The notes: generated by a model from the sequence alone, not told the origin. Positions 1 through 12,680 are shown, counted from the stretch's first letter. The stretch is 64,000 bases of DNA from Sinonovacula constricta (GCA_007844125.1 CM017561.1:23523363-23587362); one strand, 5' to 3'. Numbers and translations are program-made.

Positions 1-110
1 TTATAATAACAGCTCTGTTACCGCGAGTATTTGTGCTTAGAATTTTTGGAGTTTACATATGATGACTGATTAAGGAGGACAATGCCAATGTGAGCGTGCC
101 GATCTTATTT

Positions 111-215
111 TCACTTGGCATGTTCAAAGTCACGGGCATACGCTATTGTAACAGCCGCATCTAACATCAACATAAAAACTAATTTTGTCGAAACAGTCAC
201 TTGAATCGTAACAGA
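111..215 (-). pseudogene. Relic last exon of a Cys-rich paralog, cut by a SINE
   Basis: The reverse strand matches the terminal exon of gene copy 4 more closely than that of copy 1. It keeps the extended tail after the CRDF motif (the stop lies at 111-113, after a run like that of copy 4), which the neighbouring genes lack. The match ends at 215, where a SINE begins, so the 5' part of the exon and its splice acceptor are gone. It also carries indels and cannot encode a working exon. It shows that a copy-4-like gene once sat downstream of copy 1. Confidence 0.7.
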
Positions 216-440
216 GTCCACTTGAAGCAGATATAGTGCTGCCTTCACCGTGAACACCGGGCATGATACCAAACCAAGTCACATTATTCCGAGCTATTCA
301 GTCGTGGAACAACACTTATATTTGTCTGAGCATTAGACAAGAAGATATAACGCTACCATTTGTAACGACTTTGATATGTTGCGGCCTGGGATCGAACCCG
401 GGGTCTCCCTTACCTGGAGCCGATGCTTAAAGGTCGGTGG
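216..440 (-). repeat. tRNA-derived SINE, copy 1
   Basis: On the reverse strand the element has a tRNA-like head with a B-box (GGTTCGATCCC, plus-strand 388-401), followed by a roughly 150-bp body that ends at the conserved plus-strand motif gtccacttgaag. Five further copies occur in the window. The A-box part of this copy is damaged by a short deletion after 424. Confidence 0.75.
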
Positions 441-2863
441 TAAATTAGCACGAAAACAATGTTATTAAATTTTGGGGGAAATTAGTCCACAAGCGATAAT
501 AATAAAAAATTGTCTTGTTTTTTTATTAAATTTAACATGTTTTACACGTAAAAGCCGTTCACACACAGTTTCTGAACTACACACAGTTGTGTCAAAGACT
601 ATCATCTTAAAGGTCTTTATACCTCATGCACTTTATTATTGTAGCTGTCCGTTGGTATGTTAACCTCAACATTTATAGCGCTTCGGAACAAGACTGACGG
701 TTATATCATAAATTGCGTGAGAATATTGCGTCATATGTTATGATGTTACACATCAACGCATTTATAAATGTTTTCTTTTAAACTAACTCACAGTGTTTTT
801 TTCTGATGTTTACTATGTTATGGCACTAACATTTGTTTTTTATTTAAGTTGCATTCAATTAATTTTTAAAATAGAACATTATATAGCGCCTAATAACTCC
901 CGCGCTCATTTGAATAATAGACGATATGTAAGATTTTAGATTTACACAAAAAAGATAGACGGATCATGTGTTGACGTATTTGCCACAACTTTTATCAACA
1001 AGATTACTTAATGGCTTGTCATGATTTTAAAACAAACACACCTCTGTTTGAGAAAAAAGATCTTGATACATATCGTACGACCAGAGGTTTGATCTTATCA
1101 CACAAAGTGTAATTTTCTATTTAGAAACTGAATATGAAATTACGAACATTGACCGACTTAAATAAAAGATTTTTATAGACAAAGTTGATTTTAAACATAT
1201 GTATAGGCGCCAGTACATACATCAGTGTGTTTATGGATAACTAAAAGAAGAAACCCGGAGTTTATAAAGTATCATCATCCGCTAACGAAATGTAGATGTT
1301 AATGTAATTCATCAAATATTTACAAACAAATTTCAAATCACATCCACAATCATGGAATTTATAACAATATCAAGCGGACATTATTTTTCAATGACGTAAC
1401 TACTTTCACGTCATAACTTATTAAAGAAAACGTCAGCGCTAATACCTTTTTATTTTCACCTTTTGTATAAAGTATTTAATTATCATGAAGATCACAATCA
1501 TTGAAAGTTTTTTTGCACACTTTTAATGGACTTTGAGTGTTGCTATGTCGCACTAAGTATTGTATGGCAATTGTTTTGTAAGCAACAGTATTTCTTTTCG
1601 ACTTAGGCAAAGTCTGGGATAGGGCATTTGTTAAGTGCCAAAATGCAGCATATATGTAATCTATGTCATTTAACTCATCCTATAAGGATTCGCCGGCGCG
1701 TATATTTTCTTTGATAGACATTGGACTTTGGTTTCTCATTCCATCTTAGCATTACCAGGATGTAATAGCCATTAATTTGTCTCTGGTAATTTTGTCTTGA
1801 TTCCAAAAAGCTAGTTTCATTCACAATCAACAGTTTTTTTGCGTCTTCAATTCAAAAATATATCCTCTCTTCCAAATACTATTCTGACATTATTTTTTAG
1901 TGTTTTTCCACTACTTACACGTCATAACATTATCAAAGAAAACGTCAGCGCTTAGACATTTTTTTATTAAATTGATCGGGTTTCTTTTCATTGCTTGCAT
2001 TTGAGAAGAAACCCATCAGGAAGTGCGAGGTTAAAAGCTCTGTCTAACCGCTACAATCATATTGCCGACTGACCGTTCCAAGGCGGTAACTGTCGGGTTT
2101 ACTCATTTTGATAAATGACTCATCACAGATTTGTTCTTACTTTTACATTTGGCTTGCATGTGAATACTTGTGTCCTGTGCCTTTTTAAATGTTGTTTTAT
2201 GATGCAATGCTCATAGGACTTTGTCATATATTCTTTTTCAGATTTTTTATTTTTGTGAGCGCCTGTGTGAATGTGTGATGCATGTATGATTGTGTTGGTG
2301 TGTGTGGTAGGTGAGTGTATGCGCGAGTGTGTGTTCAAGTGTGTATTTGTTGGCGTTTTACAAGAAGATCGCGTGTATATTAATACTTAAATATGCTTCA
2401 TATCTTTTATTTATTAAAGACCAGTAATAAAGTATAAAGTTTGAATAAGTATTATATTTCATTTAATCAAAGACTTTTACTTAAATTCAAACACAACAGT
2501 AATCATTATCTTTTATTATTTTAGACTTCTAACAGACTAACGACCATATACGAACGGATGTATAAAATAGCTCTCTGAAATAAAGTACATATTTTAAAAT
2601 TTATGAGGTTGTTTAAATTTGGTTAAAGTTACTTTAAGTTGGTGTTTCATAACTCATATGTTTCGTTAGTGGTTTTAAAGATATGTTTCCTGGTTATATT
2701 AATATTTTCTAGACAAAACACACTATATGAACATATATGAGAAAGGTAAAAAAACAGCTCTGTTTCAACGATGTGTGCTTATAATTTTGGAGTCTACTCC
2801 AAGAAGTAGTGACTAAGGATAACAGTTCCACTTTGAGTCTTTCAGTCTTATTTTTCGTTGGCT
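441..2863. other. Intergenic spacer of unit 1
   Basis: I see no gene here. The spacer is AT-rich and is repeated in units 2 and 3. It holds the dispersed element at 2013-2105 and a TG-rich stretch at about 2255-2345. The part from about 440 to 660 resembles intron 4 of the Cys-rich genes, so it is probably the remnant of the relic gene whose last exon lies at 111-215. Confidence 0.6.
2013..2105 (+). repeat. Dispersed ~95-bp element, forward copy
   Basis: It starts with aaacccatcaggaagtgcga and ends with ggcggtaactgtcgggttt. The outer six bases are inverted (aaaccc and gggttt). The same core occurs at nine places in the window, in both orientations. Family not recognised. Confidence 0.7.
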
Positions 2864-4424
2864 TTATTTAAAGTACTGGCATACGTTACAGTCACAGCCA
2901 CATCTGACATCATCGCAAGGTCCGATCTTGTCAAAACAGTCACCTGTATCATAACAGGAGAACAGGTCGATGTTCGACACTGAAAAGAAAGAATTTGACA
3001 TATAAAATTAATCACTAAATATGAATGTAAAGCAACTTTTTTTTGCTCACAAGGCAAACCACATTCCACAAAATTTGAATTTTTGCAAGACTAAGCCATA
3101 AGACAATTGAATTTAACTTACGAACACACTCCCCGCCAACCGCTTCATCTCCATTAGAGTCTCGGGTAACCAAGGTCAACATTGCATCCACATTTTGGTC
3201 GTCCATATCTTTGGTCTGTAACATCCGCCACGTGGTACCATTACAATGACGCCCGTCATAGCACTCTGTGTCGTGTACACATCGGGAACCAAGATGGTAC
3301 CTAAGAAGATTAAAAGTAAAATTAAATGGTTGGTCGATTTTATTCTTCTGTCAGCGTAAAAATTAGCTGATACATTATCACTAAGTCAACGTTACTAAAT
3401 TTCGAAAGGAAAGAATTCACATGACAATCAATAACAACAACTTGCGTTTTTCCATTAAATGATCATGTTTAGGGACGTAAAGGCCGTTCGGCCTTTGTTG
3501 AACGACACTTTACAAAATTTGTCAAAGACTATCATCTTGAGATCTTTATATCTTTGTTATTTTAACTGTCTTAAGAAAACATTATTATTTAATGCACAAT
3601 ATAAAATGAATACAAAATGAAAAATAAAATGGCATTGCTGAATTTAAAGTTTGTCATATTCGAGTTTCTTCGAAGTTATTATATACAGCCTTCAGTTATA
3701 CATCAATTTGTGAATGACAGTACCTCTCGAACACTCCCCACCGTAGTAGGTCCGTTGGAATCTAGGGTAAGGACGGAAGCAGGCACATACATTACAGTCG
3801 TTACACCCCGCAACGTTTTCCATCACAATTCCCTTGAGCATCATGGCAGTTAGGAGTCTCTAGAGCACTGGCCTCCAAGGTTGGAGTCTGTTATGGCAAC
3901 AAAGATACAAAAAGATTAAAATGTCGAAAGATAGAGTATACACATTTTTGCTCTTTGATGGATTGAAATGCTTTCATTCTATCACAATAGTTTATTTATA
4001 CTTCCATGTCTAACGAAATTAAGAAATATTAGTTTACCAGAAATTGTTTGATATGAAAACGTACAAATGGCATCCTTCTCAAATGCAACACTATTTGCAC
4101 AGTAAACTATGCGTAAATTATCAAATATCAAATGGTGTAACAATGTTTTAAACTACAATTGAATGATGTTCTCCAAAATTGAATAGTTACAGACTTTCGA
4201 TGCAGGAAGTCGCCGCACTTCACTTAAACATGGCGCAATCCATAGGTCTTTTCTTTTCTAGGAACAAAAACATTTTCTCCCCGTGCATAATATGTACTGT
4301 GGAGAAGCAATTCAGTTACTTACCAGGTTGGCAGAACGTACAATTTTCGTCTAAACCCAGTGCATCACAGTACGACACCCTAAGTTTGCATGCCTTTAAA
4401 ATAATAATATAATAATAATAATAA

Positions 4425-4462
<38 letters not shown>

Positions 4463-6000
4463 AGGAATAGTAATAATAATAACTAATATTAGCAATAATC
4501 ACGATATTATATTTCGTCCATAGATTGGATATTTCGATGATAAAAAACAGTAGAATTATTACACGGTATTGTCTCATCAACAGCAAACACGAAAAATGTC
4601 AGTTGTTTATAAAGCAGTATTCATATTGACAAAAACACGAAATATATAATTAGAAAAATAATCGTTGGTCCACATTCGCAAAAGAAAATAGGACAACCAT
4701 AAAAATCAGTATTTTACAACTCTTGTGCATATAGCGAGAAAAGCCTATTGTAATATTATGACAGCAAATATGCTTATACATTTAATAATATTTTAAAACC
4801 TATGCTTCGAAAATTGCTTTATGTTACAGCGGTGTACTAGACATGCTCGCCAGGAAACAAGACATTTTCTCGATAAGTTAGGTTTATTTTGATAGATAAA
4901 ATATTTACCCACACACAGCATGAAGACGAGATCCCAAACAGGCCAAAAAGCACAACCTGTAAAGAATAAATTTTAAAACTTCAACCAAAAATGTAATATC
5001 AATTAGGTCTCTATCGTACATAAGTCAGTACAGTAAACACCTTTCTGTGAAGCAATTCGTCATAACTCGAGAGAAATTTAGTTGCAGATAAGTAGACACT
5101 TTGGGTTCTTTTTAAACCAGATGTAGCATGTCTTTGGTTCGGATGCTAATATCCGCTTAGCTACCAATTTGATGTACTACAATTGTTCTTTTATAATAAT
5201 AAATAGACGCCAGAGAATGTTTAAAAAAATTGGCTATACTCACAAGGGTTGCTATGGGAGACATTTTAGCCTGGAATAAATTGTAACAGTCATGATGACG
5301 TGGATGAAACAATGCTGCCGGTACAAATTCATTAAAAACAAGAAACACACACATAAGCCTACACTCGTACACATACATATAAACACACAGACAACCTCAC
5401 ACCTTTTTTTATTTTCCTATTTAATGCCACCATGTGCACTGGCTGGAAATTGTCAAAAAAACTTTTTTAAAATAATGCTAAAAGCTTATTGAAACATGCG
5501 TGTGCCAATACTTCTTCATTTTCAATCTCTTTTCAAACTAGCATATTTACAGGTTCTAAGTTAGGACGAAAACTTGTCTAGCAGTATTTAAGTTCATAGA
5601 TCATTTGGAAATGTCATGGAAAAGAAATTACAACTTAAAATATAATCTCGGCTTAGACTAACTTCACATACTAATTTTTAAAGTAATCAAAGTTTAACAA
5701 GAATAGATATGCGCATCTGTTGATTGCTTCTCTAACACTCTTACACTTATTAATGATCGGAACAAACGATTAAAATAATAATATGTTACTTTAACAGTGA
5801 ATTTCCTTTATTACAATATTAAATTATTAAAATAAGAAAAAGTGCATTTTAATCGGAACAAGCACTGCCGATTTGTTATGTTATTGTTTAAATTGCTTAG
5901 AATAAATAACATATAAACGTTATTGAAGGTACTTACGAATATATCCTCAACGTGTCCTTGTAGACAACGAAATGCAGCAATCTTAACAAATTCTCTTCTT
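2864..6000 (-). pseudogene. Cys-rich secreted protein gene, copy 1 (frameshifted as given)
   Basis: Exons read on the minus strand: leader about 6000-5937 (donor GTAAGTA), start exon 5270-5244 with ATG at 5264-5262 (MSPIATL), signal exon 4956-4909, 4-Cys exon 4393-4324, module 1 3887-3724, module 2 3300-3122, terminal exon 2979-2864. All keep consensus GT/AG borders and the phases match those of copies 3 to 5. The 4-Cys exon lacks 9 bases (3 codons) at its 5' end, in frame. Module 1 has three 1-bp insertions and one deletion relative to copy 3, and module 2 has the same tally, so both are out of frame as written. Most are duplicated single bases (for example ggg for gg near 3165), the error type expected of noisy long reads. 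This may be a real gene with consensus errors rather than a pseudogene. Function unknown. Confidence 0.75.
4399..4462. repeat. (TAA/ATT)n microsatellite
   Basis: An inverted-looking run of ataata followed by ttatta in the intron just upstream (minus sense) of the 4-Cys exon. The same site carries a variable-length ATT tract in all five gene copies, so the microsatellite predates the duplications. Confidence 0.9.
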
Positions 6001-6023
6001 AAGTAATCTTTTCTTTAATTATA

Positions 6024-6036
6024 ATTTATATATAGA
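6024..6036 (-). promoter_or_regulatory. TATA box of gene copy 1
   Basis: The minus strand reads CTATATATAAATTA about 90 bases upstream of the leader-exon donor at 5937. A TATA-like motif is kept at the equivalent place in all five copies, which puts transcription start about 30 bases downstream, near 6000. The start site is inferred, not observed. Confidence 0.6.
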
Positions 6037-6781
6037 TTTAAAATGTTCTTGATTAAACTGACAAATTATACGTATGGAGTGCATGAACAGACACATCGTA
6101 AATAACCTGACAATCTGCACGTATCAAGGAGAAAGCTTGCGGTCATGGCGCACTTGTAAAATAACAAAACATGAAAGTTTTCTTTATTTTTTTACAATGA
6201 AAATGCATTAGCATTTTGATATTTATTTGAATGGCATAACTTATTGCATGTATCATTCTTGCGATATATGTTTGCATGTAGCCTTTTTAACAGAATTATA
6301 CTCAAAACCTCCCAAAGTCTTGTTATAGTGTGTTTACACGAGTCTCAACAGCCAAAACAGAGAGTATAAGGACTTTTTTACAAACACAAAAGTATCTAAC
6401 GTTAATTCATTTTTTCTAGACTTTTAGATTTCTAACAGACTTACTGGTAACTACGAACAGATATTATTCCTATGTATCCATAAAATAGCTCTCTGAAATA
6501 AAAATAAGCTTCTAGGGATTATATAAGGTCGTTTTAATTTTCATTAAAGTTGACTTTGCATTTTAAATATATATATATTTATATATTATATTTTCCCTTC
6601 ATGGATTCAAACATATGTATCTTAGTTTTATTGATATTTTCATAAAAAAAACTATTATAACATATACCTGAAAGGTTATAATAACAGCTCTGTTACCGCG
6701 AGTGTGCTTGGAATTTTTGGAGTTTACATATGATGACTGATTAAGGAGGACAATGCCAATGTGAGCGTGTCGATGTTATTT

Positions 6782-6886
6782 TCACTTGGCATGTTCAAAG
6801 TCACGGCATACGGTATTGTAACAGTCGCATCTAACATCATCAGAAGATTCCGATTTTGTCGAAACAGTCACTTGAATCGTAACAGA
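6782..6886 (-). pseudogene. Relic last exon, second copy
   Basis: Same relic as at 111-215: the tail of a copy-4-type terminal exon with stop at 6782-6784, ended by a SINE at 6887. The shared junction shows that the SINE insertion is older than the tandem duplication. Small indels break the reading frame. Confidence 0.7.
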
Positions 6887-7125
6887 GTCCACTTGAAGCA
6901 GATATAGTGCTGCCTTCTCCGTGAACACCGGGCATGATACCAAACCAAGTCACATTATTCCGAGCTATTCAGTCGTGGAACAACACTTATATTTGTCTGA
7001 GTATTAGACTAGAAGATATTACGCTACCATTGGTAACGACTTTGATATGTTGCGGCCTGGGATCGAACCCGGAGCCTCACTTACCTGGAGCCGATGCTCT
7101 ACCGATTGCGCTAACAGGTCGGTGG
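6887..7125 (-). repeat. tRNA-derived SINE, copy 2 (best preserved head)
   Basis: The tRNA-like head keeps both promoter boxes on the reverse strand: the A-box region at plus 7099-7113 (TAGCGCAATCGGTAG) and the B-box at 7059-7072 (GGTTCGATCCC). The body runs left to gtccacttgaag at 6887. The acceptor-stem halves do not pair well, which is why I call a SINE and not a tRNA gene. Confidence 0.8.
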
Positions 7126-9521
7126 TAAATTAGCACTAAGTCAATGTTATTAAATTTTGGTGGAAATTAGTCCACATAGCGATCAATAATAAAGAATTGT
7201 CTTTTTTTTAATTATCATGTTTTACATGTAAAAGCAGTTCAACATTTCTTGAACTACACACATTTTGTCAAAGACTATTATCTTAAGGTCTTTATACCTT
7301 CATGCACTTTATTATTGTAACTGTCGTTGGTATGTTAACCTTACACATTATAGCGCTTCGGACAATACTGACGTTATATCATAAAGTGCGTGAGAATATT
7401 GCGTCATAGTTTATGATGTTTACACATCAACGCATTTATAAAGTTTGCTATTAAACTAACTCACAGTGTTTTTTCTGATGTTTACTATGTTATGGCACTA
7501 ACATTTGTTTTTTTATTTAAATTGCATTCAATTAATTTTAAAATAGAACATTATATAGCGTTGATATCTGCCGCGCACATTTGAATAATAGAAGATATGT
7601 AAGATTCTAGATTTACACAAAAAAGATAGACGGATCATGTGTTGACGTATTTGCCACAACTTATATCAACAAAGATCACATTATAGCTTGTCATGATTTT
7701 AAACCAAACACACCTCTGTTTGAGAAAAAAGATCTTGATACATGTCGCATGACCACAGTTTTGATCTTATCACACAAAGTGAATTTTCTATTTAGAAACA
7801 GAATATGAAATTACGAACATTGACAGACTTAAATAAAATCATTTTTATAGACAAAGTTGATTTTAAACATATGTATAGGCGCCAGTTCATACATCAGTGT
7901 GTTTATGGATAATTAAAAGAAGAAACCCGGAGTTTAAAAAGTATCATCATCCATAAACGAAATGTATATGTGAATGTAATTAATCAAATATTTACAAATT
8001 TCAAATGACATCCACAATCATGGAATTTATAACAATATCAAACGGACATTATTTTTCCATGACGTCACTACTACACGTCATAACTTATCAAAAAACATCA
8101 GCGCTAATACCTTTTTATCTTCACCTTTTGTATAAAGTATTTGATTATCATGAAGATCACAATCATTGAAAGCTTTTTGCACACTTTTAATGGACTTTGA
8201 GTGTTGCTATGTCGCACTAAGTATTGTATGGCAATTGTTTTGTAAGTATCATATTTCTTTTCGACATAGGCAAAGTCTGGGATAGGGCATTTGTTAAGTG
8301 CCAAAATGCAGCATATATGTAATCTATGTCATTTAACTCATCCCATAAGGATTCGCGCGTATATTTTCTTTTATAGTCATTGGACTTTGGTTTCTCATTT
8401 CAATCTTAGCATTAACAGGATGTAATAGCCATTTATTTGTCTCTGGTAATTTTGTCTTGATTCCAAAAGCTAGTTTCATTCACAATCAACGTTTTTGCGT
8501 AGGTCTTCAATTCAAAAATATATCCTCTCTTCTAAATACTATGCGGACATTATTTTTTAATGTTTTCACCACTTTCACGTCATAACCTTATCAAAGAAAA
8601 CGTCAGCGCTTAGACATTTTTATTAAAATTGATCGGGTTTCTTTTCATTGCTTGCATTTGAGAAAACCCATCAGGAAGTGCGAGGTTAAAGCTCTGTCAA
8701 ACCGCTACAATCATATTGCCGACTAACTGTTCCAATGCGGTAACTGTCGGGTTTACTCCTTTTGTTCAATGACTCATCACAGATTTGTTCTTACTTTTAC
8801 ATTTGGCTTGCATGTGAATACTGTGTCCTGTGCCTTTTTAAATGTTGTTTTATGGTGCAATGCTCATAGGTATTTGTCATATATTCTTTTTCAGATTTAT
8901 TTATTTTTGTGAGCGCCTGTGTGAATGTGTGAGTGCATGTATGATTATGTGTTGGTGTGTGTAGGTAAGTGTATGCGCGAGTGTGTGTTCAATTGTGTAT
9001 TTGTTGCGTTTTACAAGAAGATCGCGTATATATTAATACTTAAATATGCCTAATATATTTTATTTATTAAAGACCAGTAACAAAGTATAAAGTTTGAATA
9101 AAGTATTATATTTCATTTAATCAAAAGACTTTAACTTAAATTCAAACACAACAGTATCTAATTATCTTTATTGTTTCTAGACTTCTAACAGACGAACGGC
9201 CAAATACGAACAGATGTATAAAATAGCTCTCTGAAATAAAGTACATATTTTAAAATTTTATGAGGTTGTTTAAATTTGGTTAAAGTTTTCTTTAAGTTGG
9301 ATTTCATAACTCATATGTTCCGTTAGTGGTTTTAAAGATATGTTTCCTGGTTATATTAATATTTTCTAGACATAAAACACACTATATGAACATATATGAG
9401 AAAGGTAAAAAACCAGCTCTGTTTCAACGATGTGTGCTTATAATTTTGGATCTACTCCAAAGAAGTAGTGACTAAGGATAACAGTTCCACTTTGAGTCTT
9501 TCAGTCTTATTTTTCGTTGGC
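7126..9521. other. Intergenic spacer of unit 2
   Basis: Repeats the unit 1 spacer. No gene seen. Contains the dispersed element at 8663-8755 and a TG-rich stretch near 8905-8995. Confidence 0.6.
8663..8755 (+). repeat. Dispersed ~95-bp element, forward copy
   Basis: Same element and position within the unit as 2013-2105. It starts aaaacccatcaggaagtgcg and ends ggtaactgtcgggttt. Confidence 0.7.
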
Positions 9522-12500
9522 TTATTTAAAGTACTGGCATACGTTACAGTCACAGCCACATCTGACATCATCGCAAGGTCCGATCTTGTCAAAACAGTCA
9601 CCTGTATCATAACAGGAGAACAGGTCGATGTTCGACACTGAAAAGAAAGAATTTGACATATAAAATAATCACTAAATATGAATGTAAAGCAACTTTTTTT
9701 TGCTCACAAGGCAAACCACATTCCACAAAATTTGAATTTTTGCAAGACTAAGCCATAAGACAATTGAATTAACTTACGAACACACTCCCCGCCAACCGCT
9801 TCATCTCATTAGAGTCTCGGTAACCAAGGTCAACATTGCATCCACATTTTGGTCGTCCATATCTTTGTCTGTAACATCCGCACGTGGTACCATTACAATG
9901 AGCCCCGTCATAACACTCTGTGTCAGTGTACACATCGGGAACCAAGATTGGTACCTAAGAAGATTAAAAGTAAATTAAATGGTTGGTCGATTTTATTCTT
10001 CTGTCAGCTTAAAATTAGCTGATACATTATCACTAAGTCAACGTTACTAAATTTCGAAAGGAAAAGAATTCACATTACAATCAATAACAACAACTTGCGT
10101 TTTTTCCATTAAATTGATCATGTTTAGGACGTAAGGCCGTTCGGCCTTTGTGAACGACACTTTACAAAATTTGTCAAAGACTATCATCTTGAGATCTTTA
10201 TATCTTTGTTATTTTAACTGTCCTTAAGAAAACTATTATTTTATGCACAATATAAAATGAAAACAAATGAAAATAAAATGGCATTGCTGAATTTAAAGTT
10301 TGTCATATACGCGTTTCTTCGAAGTTATTATATACAGCCTTCAGTTATACATCAATTTGGCACATACATTACAGTCGTTACACCCGCAACGTTTTCCATC
10401 ACAATTCCCTTGAGCATCATGGCAGTTAGAGTCTCTAGAGCATTGGCCTCCAAGGTTGGAGTCTGTTATGGCAACAAAGAAACAAAAGATTAAAATGTCG
10501 AAAGATAGAGTATACACATTTTTGCTCTTTGATGGATTGAAATGCTTTCATTCTATCACAATAGTTATTTATACTTCCATGTCTACGAAATTAAGAAATA
10601 TTAGTTTTACCAGAAATTGTTTGATATGAAAACGTACAAATGGCATCCTTCTCAAATGCAACACTATTTGCACAGTAAACTATGCGTAAATTATCAAATA
10701 TCAAATGTGTAACAATGTTTTAAACTACAATTGAATGATGTCTCCAAAATTGAATAGTTACAGACTTTCGATGCAGGAAGTCGCCCGCACTTCACTTAAA
10801 CATGGCGCCAATCCATAGGTCTTTTCTTTCTAGGAACAAAACATTTTCTCCCCGTGCATAATATGTACTGTGGAGAAGCAATTCAATTACTTACCAGGTT
10901 GGCAGAAACGTACAATTTTCGTCTAAACCCAGTGCATCACAGTACGACACCCTAAGTTTGCATGCCTTTAAAATAATATAATAAATAATAATAATAATAA
11001 TAATAATAATAATTATAATAATAATAATAATAATATTTCATTATTATTATTATTATTTTTATTAATATTATTATTATTATTATTTTATTATTATTATTAT
11101 TATTAACAGGAATAGTAATAATATAACAAATATAAGCAATAATCACGATAGTATATTTCGTCCATAGTTTGGATATTTCGATGATAAAAACAGTAGAATT
11201 ATTACACGGTATGTCTCATCAACAGCAAACACGAAAAATGTCAGTTGTTTTATAAAGCAGTATTCATATTGACAAAATACGAAATATATAATTAGAAAAA
11301 ATAATCGTTGGTCCACATTCGCAAAAGAAAATAGGACAACCATAAAAATCAGTATTTTACAACTCTTGTGCATATAGCGAGAAAGCCTGTTGTAATATTA
11401 TGACAGCAAATATGCTTATACATTTAATAATATTTTAAAACCTATGCTTCGAAAATTGCTTTATGTTACAGCCAGCGGTGTATAATAGGCATGATCGGCC
11501 AGGAAACAAGACATTTTCTCGAAAAAGTTAGGTTTATTTTGATAGATTAAAAAATTTACCCAAAAAACAGCATGAAGACGAGATCCCAAACAGGCCAAAA
11601 AGCACAACCTGTAAAGAATTAATTTTAAAAACTTCAACCAAAAATGTAATATCAATTAGGTCTCTATCGTACATAAGTCAGTACAGTAAACACCTTCTGT
11701 GAATCAATTCGTCATAACTCGAGAGGATTTAGTCGCAGATAAGTAGACACTTTGGGGTCTTTTTTAAAACAGGTGTAGCAGGTCTTTGGTTCGGATGCTA
11801 ATATCCGCTTAGCTACCAACTTGATGTACTACAATTCTTCCTTTTATAATAATAAATAGTTGCCAGAGAATGTTAGGAAAAATTGGCTATACTCACAAGG
11901 GTTGCTATGGTAGACATTTTAGCTGGAATAAATTGTAAAAGTCATGATGATGTGGATGAAACAATGCTGACGGTACAAAATTTATTAAAAACAAGAAACA
12001 CGCACATAAGCCTACACTTCGTACACACACATATAAACACACAGACAACCTCACACTTTTTTTATTTCCTATTAACGCCACCATGTGCACTGGCTGGAAA
12101 TTGTCAAAACCATTTTTAAAAAAATGCTAAAAGCTTATTGAAACATGCGTGTGCCAATACTTCTTCATTTTCAATCTCTTTTCAAACTAGCATATTACAG
12201 GTTCTAAGTTAGGACGAAAACTTGTCTAGCAGTATTTAAGTTCATAGATCATTTGGAAATGTCATGGAAAAGAAATTACAACTTAAAATATAATCTCGGC
12301 TTAGACTAACTTCACATAATAATCTTTAAAGTAATCAAAGTTTAACAAGAATAGATATGCGCATCTGTTGATTGCTTTCTCCAACACTCTTACACTTATT
12401 AATGATCGGAACACAACGATTAAATTATAATATATTACTTTAACAGTGAATTTCCTTTATTACAATATTAAATTATTAAAATAAGAAAAAGTGCATTTTA

Positions 12501-12650
12501 ATCGGAACAAGCACTGCCGATTTGTTATGTTATTGTTTAAATTGCCTATGAATAAATAACATATAAATGTTATTGAAGGTCTTACGAATATATCCTCAAG
12601 TGGCCTTGTAGTCAACGAAATGCAGCAATCTTAACAAATATTTTCTAAGT
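9522..12650 (-). pseudogene. Cys-rich secreted protein gene, copy 2 (truncated module 1)
   Basis: Exons on the minus strand: leader starting about 12650 with donor at 12586, start exon 11922-11897 (MSTIATL), signal exon 11608-11560 (one extra T), 4-Cys exon 10965-10895 (one extra base), module 1 remnant 10462 to about 10360, module 2 9954-9778, terminal exon 9637-9522. Module 1 has lost about 73 bp, between atcaatttg and gcacatac in plus sense. This removes its last 23 or so codons and the splice donor, a lesion that is not a homopolymer error. Module 2 carries a 1-bp deletion near 9807 and a 1-bp insertion near 9925 that cancel in length but leave about 39 codons out of frame. The terminal exon is intact. 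This copy is probably dead or makes a shortened product. Confidence 0.75.
10971..11105. repeat. (TAA/ATT)n microsatellite
   Basis: The longest version of the intronic ATT tract, about 135 bp, with a forward half (ataata) and a complementary half (ttatta) that could fold into a hairpin. Confidence 0.9.
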
Positions 12651-12668
12651 AATCTTTTCTTTAATTAT

Positions 12669-12680
12669 ATTTATATATAG
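12669..12680 (-). promoter_or_regulatory. TATA box of gene copy 2
   Basis: The minus strand reads CTATATATAAATATA at the position equivalent to the copy 1 TATA box, about 85 bases upstream of the leader donor at 12586. Confidence 0.6.

Larger units (their letters stand above)
1..6675. repeat. Tandem unit 1 of three (about 6.7 kb)
   Basis: The window opens with the same sequence that starts again at 6676, beginning ttataataacagctctgtta, and the two copies can be followed side by side for over 6 kb. Each unit contains, left to right, a relic last exon, a SINE, an AT-rich spacer, and one complete minus-strand Cys-rich gene with its promoter. Differences between units are mostly single-base indels. 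The left boundary of unit 1 lies at or outside the window edge. Confidence 0.9.

Noticed and set aside
3617..3853. Plus-strand ORFs across module 1 (also at 10257, 16210 and 53301)
   Set aside because: They are antisense to the Cys-rich module exon, which has consensus splice sites and conserved cysteines on the minus strand. The plus frames lack any motif.
7040..7125. Possible tRNA gene on the minus strand
   Set aside because: A- and B-box motifs are present, but the acceptor stem does not pair, and the same head with a shared 150-bp body occurs at five other places. This is a tRNA-derived SINE.
10952..11146. Tyr/Ile/Asn-rich ORF
   Set aside because: Translation of the ATT microsatellite in an intron.
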